From Bacteroidales bacterium UBA5371 (GTDB taxonomy: Bacteria; Bacteroidota; Bacteroidia; Bacteroidales; P3), in contig DHPF01000007.1 in NCBI GenBank assembly GCA_002407855.1, positions 124,001 to 188,000 on the forward strand: a stretch of DNA of 64,000 bases, written 5' to 3'. The stretch's first letter is position 1, and each line of letters begins with the position of its first letter. The notes beneath the pieces were generated by a model that was not told the DNA's origin, made no database searches, and saw nothing but the letters and a program-made list of their open reading frames with translations. This document shows, piece by piece, positions 37,133-46,012 of the stretch. The position numbers and the translations under genes are program-made.

Positions 37133-38323
37133 TTATATGTATTGTACAATTACTTCTTTCATAAATTTCTTTTCTAAGACTTCTTCTAATCGTTTGATTG
37201 TTGTTCTTCTTATTTCTATTTCAACACCAAGAGAAGGGTCGTGATGGGCCTGATTAATCTTTGTTCCAACCATAATAACTATTTCATCACTATCTAAAAG
37301 AAGTTTAATAATTCTATCTGCTGGACCATCTCTAAGGTTTAAAGTAGATTCTGTGTTGTGAGAAAGAATATTTACAACCTTATTTAAAGTAAGTATTCCC
37401 TCTGTTACCAAATCAATTCCCTCCATCTTGGACATAGGAGGTAGTGTTGGGTCAGAGGACTCAATATAATCTTCAACCTCAATGCCCCATTCTCTTGAAA
37501 TGATGTCTGTTGTGGTTGCTCCACATAAAATTTTCTTGCCATCAAAGTTCTTTACACGTTGAGCATATTCTTTATCGCTCTCCTTATTAAAAGGAGGGCC
37601 CGTTGCAATTAAAGTTTTTCTTGCATCTCTAAAATAAATAACCCCACAAGAAGTATCGTCCTTTGACTTAAAATTATCGTTACTATACGCCTTATTGACT
37701 ACCCTTTGAGCTAATTTGGAGGCCGAAATATGACGTTCATGAATAATTGTTTCTTTAACAAATTCCACATAATTCTCCCTTGTCCAACCCAGCATCAAAT
37801 TGCCTGAACCCATTCCTGATTGAGTTACACCATCTGAAATAAAAACTATTCTATCTTCTTTTTCAGGAATAAATTTGCAGGATTTTATTTCTTGACTTCT
37901 TCCAAAAGAATCCAAACTTTCAAGACTCAATTCCTCCCACTCTATTTCAAGGATATTAGCTCCACGCATAACTAAACATAAAGGATTATCGTACTCCAAA
38001 ATACTCACCTCTCCATTATCCACATCAATAATTGTAAAAGTAGCATAACTTATTTTCCTTTCACTACATACAGGCAATGTACGCATAATAATATTCCCTA
38101 TTGTTTGAGCGTCTTTATGCTCTTCTGCAAAATTCAAAGCCATTGAAGCAGTTAGTGTTCCCAAAACATTTGCCTTAACTCCATGCCCCATTCCGTCGGC
38201 TAAAACAGATATTAGCCTTCCCTCGGCTTTCAACCTTTTTGAAATAAATACATCTCCACAAATGTATTCTCCAAAATGATTTCTTTGGCTTGAAGATACT
38301 TCAACATAATATTTTGAATCCAT
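37133..38323 (-). CDS. SpoIIE-family serine phosphatase (paralogue 1)
   Basis: A 396-aa cytosolic PP2C-type phosphatase. Metal-binding aspartates lie in CGDVF (Asp24), LADGMGHG (Asp43), FISDGVTQSG (Asp164) and KSKDDTSC (about 222). Residues 237-396 form a second domain, starting ARKTLIATGPPFN, with GIDLVTEGILTLN and a GTKINQAHHDP motif. The same architecture occurs in the phosphatase at 49123-50325 in the hydrogenase locus, so this is a paralogue. SpoIIE enzymes usually dephosphorylate STAS anti-anti-sigma factors, but no such protein is seen in the window. It is 16 bases after the conserved gene upstream. Confidence 0.9.
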   Translation of the reverse strand: MDSKYYVEVSSSQRNHFGEYICGDVFISKRLKAEGRLISVLADGMGHGVKANVLGTLTASMALNFAEEHKDAQTIGNIIMRTLPVCSERKISYATFTIIDVDNGEVSILEYDNPLCLVMRGANILEIEWEELSLESLDSFGRSQEIKSCKFIPEKEDRIVFISDGVTQSGMGSGNLMLGWTRENYVEFVKETIIHERHISASKLAQRVVNKAYSNDNFKSKDDTSCGVIYFRDARKTLIATGPPFNKESDKEYAQRVKNFDGKKILCGATTTDIISREWGIEVEDYIESSDPTLPPMSKMEGIDLVTEGILTLNKVVNILSHNTESTLNLRDGPADRIIKLLLDSDEIVIMVGTKINQAHHDPSLGVEIEIRRTTIKRLEEVLEKKFMKEVIVQYI

Positions 38324-38339
38324 GACTCTATTTTCCTGA

Positions 38340-39326
38340 TTAATCGAATTTCTTATGCATTATTTCTTTTAGGGTGGTGTAGGATAGGGAATTGGTAACC
38401 CATTTTTTCTCTTGTGTGATAGATTCCAGCATCTGGTTAGCCTTAATGGAAGATTCCGAATCGTTGAGTTTTTGAATAAAATCAGTGTATTCTTTCAAAT
38501 TACCAGAAAACAAATCGTTGATAAACATAAACTTCTCATTCACTCCAATTGAATTTCTTAAATCAATGTGATTATTCTTAAAACGATTAGATATATCCTC
38601 TTGTTTTGTTGAAGTTGAAATATTGTCAAATATTGACTTTTGTTGCTCGTATCTCTCACCTACCAATTTTTTAGAAACGTCTTGATTCTTAGGCATCTCT
38701 TCATTCAAATACCTCAACACAGATGGGGTTTCTTCATCCTTTTTTTCTATAATTGGTTCTTCATTTTTTGCAATTATAGGTTCTTTTTGCAATTCTTGAT
38801 TAGAATTAACCTCGGTATTATCTTCAAAAACCAAGTCCGAATCTCTTGTCATGTGAGACTCTAAGCTTGCATCCTCAAAAGTATCGTCGTACTTGAAATC
38901 AAATTCTTCCGAAGGATGTATCGTTTCCAATGCTTTTTCTTCCTCACTCAACTCATTATTTGGTTGAATCTGTGGTGGAATTTGTTCTTTTACCTCAGCT
39001 TTAACATCTTTTGTAATAGTAATAATTTCAGGTTTTGGCATTTCTTTAACAAAAGCTTTCAATTCTTGGGTAAGAGTTTCTTTTACTGCTAATTTAACAA
39101 ATTCTTTTATCTCTTGTTTTTCTTCTGGCTTAATGGATACAGGCTCTTGTTCTAATAATTGAGTATCAATATCGCTAAAAAACAAAATAAAATCATAGGC
39201 ATTTCGTAATTTTTCTGACAGAATATCTAAATCTAATTGCGATATATCCTCTTTACTAACAATCTTTTCTGTAATTTTATTAATTTCAGAAACTGCTAAA
39301 TTTAATTGTTCTTGAAACTTATTCAT
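38340..39326 (-). CDS. Conserved Bacteroidales protein of unknown function
   Basis: A 328-aa acidic protein without signal or membrane segment. Residues 60-235 are low-complexity, Glu/Lys/Pro-rich and probably disordered. The C-terminal about 90 residues are conserved in type: NRFKNNHIDLRNSIGVNEKF, FINDLFSGNLKEYTDFIQKLN, then a helical end. I recognise this C-terminal block as a recurring Bacteroidales domain but cannot assign a role. It starts the unit that continues with the phosphatase and Sel1 genes. Confidence 0.75.
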   Translation of the reverse strand: MNKFQEQLNLAVSEINKITEKIVSKEDISQLDLDILSEKLRNAYDFILFFSDIDTQLLEQEPVSIKPEEKQEIKEFVKLAVKETLTQELKAFVKEMPKPEIITITKDVKAEVKEQIPPQIQPNNELSEEEKALETIHPSEEFDFKYDDTFEDASLESHMTRDSDLVFEDNTEVNSNQELQKEPIIAKNEEPIIEKKDEETPSVLRYLNEEMPKNQDVSKKLVGERYEQQKSIFDNISTSTKQEDISNRFKNNHIDLRNSIGVNEKFMFINDLFSGNLKEYTDFIQKLNDSESSIKANQMLESITQEKKWVTNSLSYTTLKEIMHKKFD

Positions 39327-39525
39327 ATTTGCATTATTATTTTAATGGTTATTAATTTTCGTGTAAAAGTAGTAATATTATTTGAATTGGTGTATATTTT
39401 TAGAAAAACAATTTAACAAACGTATGTCAATAAGAAAATCTAAAACATAATAATTAGCTCAAAAAAGACTTAGTTTTTGTTAGAAAGAAAACAAGTGTTG
39501 AGTTTTTAAATTAAAGATATAGAAA

Positions 39526-39582
39526 ATTAGAATCAAATTCCAGTTCAATAGAACTTGATTCTAATTTTTTATCTCTTTATTA
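39526..39582. repeat. 21-bp palindromic-unit array 7 with inverted junction
   Basis: AATCAA at 39531, then TTGATT at 39555 (24 later, forming a hairpin), then degenerate TTTATT at 39576 (21 later). It sits just after the terminator of the OmpA/TPR gene. In 39327-39650 nothing else is recognised. Confidence 0.75.
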
Positions 39583-39587
39583 TAGAA

Positions 39588-39626
39588 TAAAAAAAAGGCT
39601 ACCAAAATTGCTTTTGGATAGCCTTT
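39588..39626 (-). terminator. Terminator of the OmpA/TPR lipoprotein gene
   Basis: On the minus strand, a 14-bp stem with one bulged T (39612-39626 with 39594-39607), a 4-base loop, then a run of T. Confidence 0.9.
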
Positions 39627-39650
39627 AAATATTATGAAAAAATAAACCTC

Positions 39651-41483
39651 TTAGTTGTTTACAACATTTTGGAATTCAAGATTAGAAACGTAGCGACGGA
39701 ATTCAATGTCATTCTTAGCTTTATACTTATAATCTGGTTCTTGTTCGCATGCTTGACGAAGATTCTTAACTAATCCCGGAACATCATCTAAACGTGCATA
39801 ACAAACAGCTCTTAAATAATTCACCTCTGCTGTTTGGTCCATACAACAATCAAGTGTACGGATTGCATTTCCTGTATTTCCTGTCAGAAGTTGGAGTAAG
39901 GCAAGGTTATAAATACATTTTCTACCATCTAATTTTTGTGCTGCGGCTTCATAATCGCCCTTCTTTATATCAATTATTGCTTGGTTTACTTGGGCTTGTT
40001 CATTTCCTAACTCAACAGCCTTTTGCATGTGCATATCTGCTGTTTTAACGTCTTTAAGTGCCAAGTATAGTAATCCTAAATTATTTTGTACTGTTGGATT
40101 ATTTGGAGATAATTTGTCTGCTGTTTCAAGATAGCGTTTGGATTCATCTAATTGATTTAGGTTAATTGAAACTGCTCCTGCATTGTTCCAACCTTCCCAT
40201 TGCGAACCAAAACGTTCTGTTACTGATTTGTAAATGGATTGTTTGTTTGCATAGTTAGACGTAAGCGATGCTGCATACATCATCTCGTCATAAGTTAAAT
40301 CGTCTGGGTTTGTTACGGCCATTTTTGCTATTTCTTGGTCAGTCTTCTGTATGCCTGAGAAGTTAAATGCTATCTCTCCACGACGTAGGGTCGGAAGAAT
40401 GTCCTGTTCTATTTGGCGAAAGACTACTGACATATTTCTTATTTCTTGTTCTCTACGAACTTTGTCTGGTTGTGATTTTACAACATTAATAACAGTATTC
40501 TTTTCTTTCAATGAACTTCCTTCAACTAAACGAATAAAATTATCCCAGTCTTCTCCCTTTGCATTGGTTTGTATAACCACATCTTTCTTTGCATCTGCAA
40601 TATAATTATTAATGTCATTTTGCTTAATATTCTCTGCCTTGGCTCTTTCTGTCAGTGCTTCGTCTAAGATTTGGTTTACTAATTTAGAGGTTGTTTCTGC
40701 TCTTTTCTTAGATAGTCCTATATTAAATGATTCTTCTCCTTCTGGCGAAGCCCATGCATTAACAAATATTTGGCGTGGAACAGAATTATTTGCAATATAT
40801 GATTTCATGTTATCAACTGCTCTTTTAGCATCATTCTTTTTATTTTGCTCGTTATTCCAGTTAAGGTCAGCTAAATTAACAGTAAAATATATATTTGCAG
40901 ACATCAATTCTGTTGTTTTTGGAGCATAATTATGTGAAGCTATAGAAAGATCTCCTCTTGTATCTACCCTATTTGAAGTAGAGTTTATTCCTTGTGATAT
41001 CTTAACATTGCCCAAATTGATTGCCCCTTTGTTTTCTAAGGCTTCTGCTTGGGTAGCGTTTGCCTCATTAACTACTTTTGTTTTGTAGGCAACAGGATTA
41101 AGTGTTAGTTGGGCATTTTCCATACCTTCTCTATATTGAACAGTGTCTTTATAAACAAAACGTCCTCCTGTTTTCTTGTCAATTGCTTTTCCATTACCAT
41201 CAACTTTATTTCCTTTAAGGTTCATTGGAGAAAGGATAACTTCTCCTGTTTCCCAAGTTAATATTGGTTGCATATAAACAACTGCATTCTTTTGGAAATA
41301 GCCTTCTGGAATATTTCCATTAACTGTAACCACAACCTTATCTCCATGTGCCTCTAATGGGTTAGGAGAAACTTGATAACGGACTTTATTATGATTCTTT
41401 TGCATATCTTTTATACTACCACAAGAGGTTGCAAATACCACTAAAAGACCTATCAATAAAGTGCCTAATAACGTTTTTCTCAT
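39651..41483 (-). CDS. OmpA-like and TPR lipoprotein
   Basis: A 610-aa lipoprotein. The lipobox is VFATSC (Cys21). Residues 30-190 form a beta-rich domain (VRYQVSPNPLEAHGDKVVVTVNG). The middle part (about 190-380) carries an OmpA-like segment (FVNAWASPEGEESFNIGLSKKRAE, about 236-260). TPR helices at 420-560 (YLETADKLSPNNPTVQNNLGLLYLALKD) are followed by a helical end. This is a periplasmic or outer-membrane scaffold anchored to peptidoglycan by the family rule. It has its own promoter and terminator. Confidence 0.85.
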   Translation of the reverse strand: MRKTLLGTLLIGLLVVFATSCGSIKDMQKNHNKVRYQVSPNPLEAHGDKVVVTVNGNIPEGYFQKNAVVYMQPILTWETGEVILSPMNLKGNKVDGNGKAIDKKTGGRFVYKDTVQYREGMENAQLTLNPVAYKTKVVNEANATQAEALENKGAINLGNVKISQGINSTSNRVDTRGDLSIASHNYAPKTTELMSANIYFTVNLADLNWNNEQNKKNDAKRAVDNMKSYIANNSVPRQIFVNAWASPEGEESFNIGLSKKRAETTSKLVNQILDEALTERAKAENIKQNDINNYIADAKKDVVIQTNAKGEDWDNFIRLVEGSSLKEKNTVINVVKSQPDKVRREQEIRNMSVVFRQIEQDILPTLRRGEIAFNFSGIQKTDQEIAKMAVTNPDDLTYDEMMYAASLTSNYANKQSIYKSVTERFGSQWEGWNNAGAVSINLNQLDESKRYLETADKLSPNNPTVQNNLGLLYLALKDVKTADMHMQKAVELGNEQAQVNQAIIDIKKGDYEAAAQKLDGRKCIYNLALLQLLTGNTGNAIRTLDCCMDQTAEVNYLRAVCYARLDDVPGLVKNLRQACEQEPDYKYKAKNDIEFRRYVSNLEFQNVVNN

Positions 41484-41551
41484 ATCTATTATATATTAAA
41501 TTATAATTTTCTTTTTCTAAACCTAACGTAAAATACTTTATTTACAATATG

Positions 41552-41584
41552 CAAAAATATTAATATTTTATGACTAAACGCAAA
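41552..41584 (-). promoter_or_regulatory. Promoter of the OmpA/TPR lipoprotein gene
   Basis: On the minus strand, TTTG (41581-41584), 21 bases, TATTTTTG (41552-41559); a leader of about 60 bases follows. The upstream element falls near the end of the DUF58 gene. Confidence 0.6.
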
Positions 41585-41596
41585 TTTCTTGCAAAA

Positions 41597-42526
41597 TTAA
41601 TGCATTTTTGTTCTTTTTATGATGTATGGAAGCAAGATTTGATTAAATCCTTTGTTAATATCTGCTTCAACAAAATCAATTCTTATATTTTCGCAAGATG
41701 TCTTAATGCTCCTTATTTTGCTTTCAATAGCTTCTTTATATGCTTTCCTTATTTCCTGAGGATTTAGTTTTATTACTTCTGAGGTTTCTATATCTATGAA
41801 ACGATAAGGACGATTATTATAATCTAAGTCTATTTCTTTCTGTTGGTCGTTTACATAAAAAAATATTACTTCATGCTTAGAATGTTTAAAATGTTGAAGA
41901 GATGAAATCAGCTCTTTTTCATCACTTTTTAAGGATAATAAGTCTGTGAAGATAATTATTAACGAACGTCTATGAACCTGTTCTGCTAATTGATGTAGTA
42001 TTGGAGCAATGTCTGTTTGAAGTTTATTGTCTTTATTGTATGGTTTCAATAACTGCTCTAATAAAGTAAATATATACTTCTTATGCCCAAAATTTGATTT
42101 AATGTCAGTAATTAGGTCTATTTTGTCGGAAATTAAACTTAGCCCAAAGGCATCTCTTTGTCGAGAAAGCATTTGAACAAGAACTCCACAAGCATAAGAT
42201 GCAAATGTAATCTTATTAGGATTGGAAAAAGAAGACTCTTTGTCTATTGGAAAAAGCATAGAAGAGGAATTATCCACAACTAAAAGGCATCGTAGATTAG
42301 TTTCCTCTTCATATTTTTTTACAAAGAATTTATCTGTTTTAGCATAGAGCTTCCAATCAATGTTTTTTGTTGATTCGCCTACATTATAGAGTCGATGTTC
42401 TGCAAATTCTACAGAAAACCCATGAAATGGACTCTTATGCAAACCTGTTATAAAACCTTCAACATCTTGATTGGTTACAAATTCAAGCGAAGGGTATCCG
42501 ATTATATCTTCTATCTTATCGGACAT
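41597..42526 (-). CDS. DUF58 domain protein
   Basis: A 309-aa cytosolic protein. The DUF58 core is visible at about 40-110: EFAEHRLYNVGESTKNIDWKLYAKTDKFFVKKYEEE. A VWA-like region with CLLVVDNSSSMLF (MIDAS-like, about 88-100) follows. DUF58 proteins usually partner MoxR-type ATPases, but none is encoded here. It follows trxA by 9 bases, probably on one transcript. Confidence 0.9.
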   Translation of the reverse strand: MSDKIEDIIGYPSLEFVTNQDVEGFITGLHKSPFHGFSVEFAEHRLYNVGESTKNIDWKLYAKTDKFFVKKYEEETNLRCLLVVDNSSSMLFPIDKESSFSNPNKITFASYACGVLVQMLSRQRDAFGLSLISDKIDLITDIKSNFGHKKYIFTLLEQLLKPYNKDNKLQTDIAPILHQLAEQVHRRSLIIIFTDLLSLKSDEKELISSLQHFKHSKHEVIFFYVNDQQKEIDLDYNNRPYRFIDIETSEVIKLNPQEIRKAYKEAIESKIRSIKTSCENIRIDFVEADINKGFNQILLPYIIKRTKMH

Positions 42527-42535
42527 CTTTTGATT

Positions 42536-42853
42536 TTATAAATGTTTTTCTATTATTTCAACAAATTTAGATTTTGATTGAGCCCCAACTAATTTATCAA
42601 CCATTTCGCCATTTTTAATAAATAGAACAGTCGGAATATTTCTAATAGAATACTTAGATGTAATCTCTGCACAAGAATCCACATCAACCTTAGCTATAAG
42701 AGCTTTTGATTCATATTCTGCGGTTAATTCGTCAATAATAGGGGAAATCTGACGACAAGGACCACACCATTGAGCCCAAAAATCTAAAACAACCAATTTG
42801 TCTGATTGCATAACTATGCTTTCAAAAGTTTCATCAGTTAATTGTAATGCCAT
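42536..42853 (-). CDS. trxA: Thioredoxin
   Basis: A 105-aa protein-disulfide reductant. The catalytic WCGPCRQ follows LDFWAQ, and cis-Pro lies in RNIPTVLFI. The frame is open 29 codons further upstream, but I chose the ATG at 42853 because the conserved thioredoxin fold starts here (MALQLTDETFESIV) and a -7 box lies at 42887-42894, within the would-be longer gene. Divergent from butyrate kinase; followed by DUF58. Confidence 0.95.
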   Translation of the reverse strand: MALQLTDETFESIVMQSDKLVVLDFWAQWCGPCRQISPIIDELTAEYESKALIAKVDVDSCAEITSKYSIRNIPTVLFIKNGEMVDKLVGAQSKSKFVEIIEKHL

Positions 42854-42886
42854 AATACTATTATTTAATAATGTTAATTTGAGGTG

Positions 42887-42919
42887 CAAACATAAAACAA
42901 TTTCTTGACATAATAGCAA
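42887..42919 (-). promoter_or_regulatory. Promoter of trxA
   Basis: On the minus strand, TTG (42917-42919), 22 bases, TATGTTTG (42887-42894). It faces away from the buk promoter in the same divergent gap. Confidence 0.65.
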
Positions 42920-42925
42920 TAGAAA

Positions 42926-42957
42926 TTTGTATAATTTCAAAAATGAAAGTAATTTTG
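42926..42957 (+). promoter_or_regulatory. Promoter of butyrate kinase
   Basis: TTTG (42926-42929), 20 bases, TAATTTTG (42950-42957). The leader to the ATG at 42991 is about 25-30 bases. Confidence 0.75.
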
Positions 42958-42990
42958 CAGCTTTATAATTAATAAATACACATAATTACA

Positions 42991-44070
42991 ATGAACGAGA
43001 AAAAATTAATATTAGCCATTAACCCTGGCTCTACATCAACTAAGATAGCCGTTTATAACGGAACAGAACAACTATTCCTTAAAAACATAAAGCATACCTC
43101 CGAAGAGATAGCTCAATTTGCAAAAATTTCTGACCAATATGAGTTTAGAAAAGATATAATCCTCAAAGAAATTGAGATGGCAGACTTTAATCTTCAAGAG
43201 TTCAAAGTAATTGTTGGACGCGGAGGCTTAGTAAAACCTATTTCTTCTGGTGTTTGGGCTGTAAACGAAAAGATGAAACAAGACCTATTAATTGGAAGAG
43301 AGGGACAACACGCTTCAAACCTTGGAGGATTAATAGCATTAGATATTGCTCAACAAATTCCAAATGCACGAGCTATTATTGCAGACCCAGTTGTTGTTGA
43401 TGAATTAAGCGATTTGGCAAGAGTAAGCGGACATCCTTTAATGCCACGAAAATCTGTCTTCCATGCCTTAAATCAGAAAGTCATTGCAAGACGTTATGCA
43501 AAAGAAGTAAACAAAAGATATGAAGATCTAAACCTAATAGTTGTTCACTTGGGTGGAGGAATTAGCGTTGGAGCTCATAGCAAAGGTAAAGTAATAGATG
43601 TTAATCAAGCATTAGATGGAGATGGTCCTTTTTCTCCTGAACGCACAGGCTCACTTCCGGTTAATGAAGTAATAAAAATCTGTTTTAGTGGCAAATATTC
43701 AGAATCAGAAATAAAGAAAATGGTTGTTGGACAAGGAGGATTTGTTGCTTACCTTGGAACAAACGATGCCTATAAAGTGGAATGCGATGCAAAAGATGGA
43801 GATATAAAGGCTGCTTTCTATCAAGAAGCAATGGCATATCAAGTTTCAAAAGAAATAGCTGCAATGGCAAGTGTTTTGAAAGGAGAAGTTGAAGCCATTC
43901 TATTGACAGGAGGCATTGCATATAGCAAGCCATTTGTTGATTTAGTAAAAGAGCGTGTGGAGTTTATTGCCAAAGTACATACATATCCAGGTGAAGACGA
44001 AATGGGAGCATTAGCCCAAAACGCACTTATGCTAATCAATCAAGAGGTAGAGTGTTTGGAATACGTTTAA
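42991..44070 (+). CDS. buk: Butyrate kinase
   Basis: A 359-aa acetokinase-family enzyme converting butyryl phosphate and ADP to butyrate and ATP. The ATP site LAINPGSTSTKIAVYNG is at 7-23, the GRGGLVKPISSGVWAVNE block follows, VVHLGGGISVGAHSKGKVIDVNQALDGDGPFSPERTG covers the active site, and LTGGIAYS is near 310. Branched-chain acyl kinases cannot be excluded. A phosphate butyryltransferase (ptb), its usual neighbour, is absent, so it is a solitary gene with its own promoter. Confidence 0.92.
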   Translation: MNEKKLILAINPGSTSTKIAVYNGTEQLFLKNIKHTSEEIAQFAKISDQYEFRKDIILKEIEMADFNLQEFKVIVGRGGLVKPISSGVWAVNEKMKQDLLIGREGQHASNLGGLIALDIAQQIPNARAIIADPVVVDELSDLARVSGHPLMPRKSVFHALNQKVIARRYAKEVNKRYEDLNLIVVHLGGGISVGAHSKGKVIDVNQALDGDGPFSPERTGSLPVNEVIKICFSGKYSESEIKKMVVGQGGFVAYLGTNDAYKVECDAKDGDIKAAFYQEAMAYQVSKEIAAMASVLKGEVEAILLTGGIAYSKPFVDLVKERVEFIAKVHTYPGEDEMGALAQNALMLINQEVECLEYV

Positions 44071-44167
44071 GCTAATTCCAACTCCAACTTTTAGTAAAAA
44101 GATAATATATTCTTTTAAAGAAAAATCCTATCTTCTACTTATTGAAGAAAATGATTAGGTAATAAAA

Positions 44168-44252
44168 AATTAGAATCAAGTTTCAATAAATTAGAACTTG
44201 ATTCTAAATTTTTATCTCTTGATTCTAATAAAATATCTTTTAATTCTATTAG
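44168..44252. repeat. 21-bp palindromic-unit array 8 (4 units)
   Basis: AATCAA at 44174, TTGATT at 44198 (24 later, a hairpin), 44219, and degenerate TTAATT at 44240. The last unit runs into the stop codon of the YqeY gene. It lies between convergent buk and yqeY. Confidence 0.85.
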
Positions 44253-44698
44253 CTGAGAAGTTCTTTTACTAAGATGGAAACTATTTTGTTGTCGGCTTGT
44301 CCAGCAAATTGCTTTTGTGCCTCAGCCATAACTTTTCCCATATCCTTAATGGACGTTGCCGAAGTTTCTTTTATAATAGCTGTAAGCATCGTTCTGATTT
44401 GCTCTTCGGAAAGTTGCTTTGGCAAATACTGCTCAATTACCCCCAATTGAAAGATTTCTTCATTATAAAGGTCTTCACGGTTCTGCTCCTTATAGGTCTG
44501 TGAAGCTTCCTTTCTTTGCTTGACAAGGCGAGAAAGTGTTTGTATTTCTTCTTCAGGTGTTATTTCCTGCCCTTGTGGTTTGCTTGTCTTAACCAAAAGT
44601 ACGGCTGCCTTAACTGCTCGAAGGGCTTCGAGTTTGGCTTTATCCTTTGCAAGCATTGCCTGCTTAATGTCAGCATTTATTCTTTCTTCTAAACTCAT
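44249..44698 (-). CDS. GatB/YqeY domain protein
   Basis: A 149-aa soluble protein of the YqeY family (MSLEERINADIKQAMLAKDKAKLEALRAVKAAV; IKDMGKVMAEAQKQFAG; KIVSILVKELL). It resembles the C-terminal tRNA-binding part of GatB; exact function is unknown. It is last after the HATPase gene, 12 bases away, but is a common housekeeping gene and may be an unrelated passenger. Confidence 0.93.
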   Translation of the reverse strand: MSLEERINADIKQAMLAKDKAKLEALRAVKAAVLLVKTSKPQGQEITPEEEIQTLSRLVKQRKEASQTYKEQNREDLYNEEIFQLGVIEQYLPKQLSEEQIRTMLTAIIKETSATSIKDMGKVMAEAQKQFAGQADNKIVSILVKELLS

Positions 44699-44710
44699 AA
44701 TTATTTCTGT

Positions 44711-45259
44711 TTAATCGTTTGCTTTTATTTCTTTAAGGTTCTCCTCAATCATTTCTCGGAGCATCTTTATTATATCCATATTATTTAAAGACATTCCGTC
44801 CAAAGCCTCTTTGACTTCAAGGGTGTCAAAAACAAAGGTATCAATATCGGTTTGGTAGTTGAGGATAAAACGAATTTCTTCATTCTGTGCAAGGGTGAGA
44901 ACAAAGACTCCTGCCAAATCTCCCATTGGTGGGCGGTCAAGATGATTATGTTCAAACCAAAAGCAGAGCTTGGTCCCTTTCCCAAGCTGACTTTCAATAT
45001 TAAATCCTCCACCGCAGTTTTCAGAATTCATTTTAATTAGGGGCAAGCCCAAGCCTACCTTTCTGGTTGTTCGGGTTGTGCTGTAGGGGTCGGTAACTCT
45101 TGAAAGGAGTTCCTTGCTCATTCCTCTCCCATCGTCAGTTATGGTAAACTTAAAGATATTCTCTTTTATGCTATCCTTAATATCAAGGGTTATAAGTTTG
45201 GAATCAACCACTGTGGAGTTTTGGAGAAGGTCCATAACATGGAGCGAAAGGTCTTTCAT
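44711..45259 (-). CDS. HATPase_c anti-sigma-type ATP-binding protein
   Basis: A 182-aa protein of the GHKL ATPase family. Residues 1-115 contain the ATP-binding motifs: LLQNSTVVDSKLI (N-box-like), TDDGRGM (G1), GLGLPLIK (G2) and GKGTKLCFWF. There is no histidine phospho-acceptor domain. Residues 116-182 are a short extra domain. Such stand-alone ATPases act as anti-sigma or switch kinases opposed by SpoIIE phosphatases, fitting the cluster. It is 3 bases downstream of the PHP gene. Kinase activity and target are inferred. Confidence 0.85.
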   Translation of the reverse strand: MKDLSLHVMDLLQNSTVVDSKLITLDIKDSIKENIFKFTITDDGRGMSKELLSRVTDPYSTTRTTRKVGLGLPLIKMNSENCGGGFNIESQLGKGTKLCFWFEHNHLDRPPMGDLAGVFVLTLAQNEEIRFILNYQTDIDTFVFDTLEVKEALDGMSLNNMDIIKMLREMIEENLKEIKAND

Positions 45260-45262
45260 AGC

Positions 45263-46009
45263 TTATTCTATTATTGTTTCAACATAACGTCCATCCTCTC
45301 CTCTGATTGCTTTGCGAAATTCTTCAAAGGAAAGTTCTTCCATAATCAGTTTGCAATGTGTTTCTCCCAAGCTATCTATCAGATGAGCATCGGAGCTTTG
45401 AATGAATTGGAACTTTTTAAGGTAGGCGTTCTTTTTAATAAAATTTGTTTTGGATACGTGACGAGATATTTCAAAAGCGTCGGCTTTAATGTCGGGAGGA
45501 ATAAATCCGAGTTGTGAGATAAGACTATTGGCTCCTTTATTAACGTGTGCAGGAATAAATAATCCGTCTAAGGAATGGACTTTCTCGTAGATTTCGTCTA
45601 AGTCAGCATCAATTGCACTTATTAGGAGGTATTCCTTTTGGTCAATTATCTCCTCTTCTTCATTAACCACAAGCTGATAGCCAAACTTATCCTCATCAAG
45701 CTCTATATTGGGGAGCTTTTGGTCTAACCAAACCTGAAACTCATCTAACTCTTCATCTTTTTCAAAAAAACAAAGACAATGTGCCTCTTCCTTTGAGGTT
45801 ACCTCTGTTCCCATAAGTACAAAAACACCTTGCTCTTTACCCAAACGTTTGGCTAATTTGCAGTGAAGAGTGCAATTATGGTCTGTAATCCCAATGCAGT
45901 CTAATCCTAATTCCTTCGCTTTTGCAATTATGTTTGTGGGGCTCATTTCCAAGTCTCCACAAGGCGAAAGAACAGTATGGATATGCAAGTCTGCTTTGAA
46001 GGATTGCAT
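45263..46009 (-). CDS. PHP domain phosphoesterase-like protein
   Basis: A 248-aa protein. The PHP metal-binding motifs are visible: ADLHIHTVLSPCGD (His9, His11), GITDHNCTLHCKLA (Asp-His) and a late SSDAHLIDSLG. The usual zinc/manganese centre is therefore probably intact; the substrate is unknown. It is 3 bases after the DRTGG gene. The same DRTGG-PHP-HATPase set recurs in hydrogenase clusters of Firmicutes and Thermotogae as far as I recall. Confidence 0.85.
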   Translation of the reverse strand: MQSFKADLHIHTVLSPCGDLEMSPTNIIAKAKELGLDCIGITDHNCTLHCKLAKRLGKEQGVFVLMGTEVTSKEEAHCLCFFEKDEELDEFQVWLDQKLPNIELDEDKFGYQLVVNEEEEIIDQKEYLLISAIDADLDEIYEKVHSLDGLFIPAHVNKGANSLISQLGFIPPDIKADAFEISRHVSKTNFIKKNAYLKKFQFIQSSDAHLIDSLGETHCKLIMEELSFEEFRKAIRGEDGRYVETIIE

Positions 46010-46012
46010 AAT

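Noticed and set aside
37133..38323. Sporulation phosphatase SpoIIE
   Set aside because: The catalytic domain is shared, but the long membrane part of sporulation SpoIIE is absent and the organism is not a sporeformer.
38340..39326. Coiled-coil motor or secretion protein
   Set aside because: The Glu/Lys-rich middle part is low-complexity without clear heptads; only the C-terminal domain is conserved.
42536..42940. Long start of trxA
   Set aside because: The extra 29 residues precede the thioredoxin fold and overlap a -7 promoter box; ATG 42853 fits the family length.
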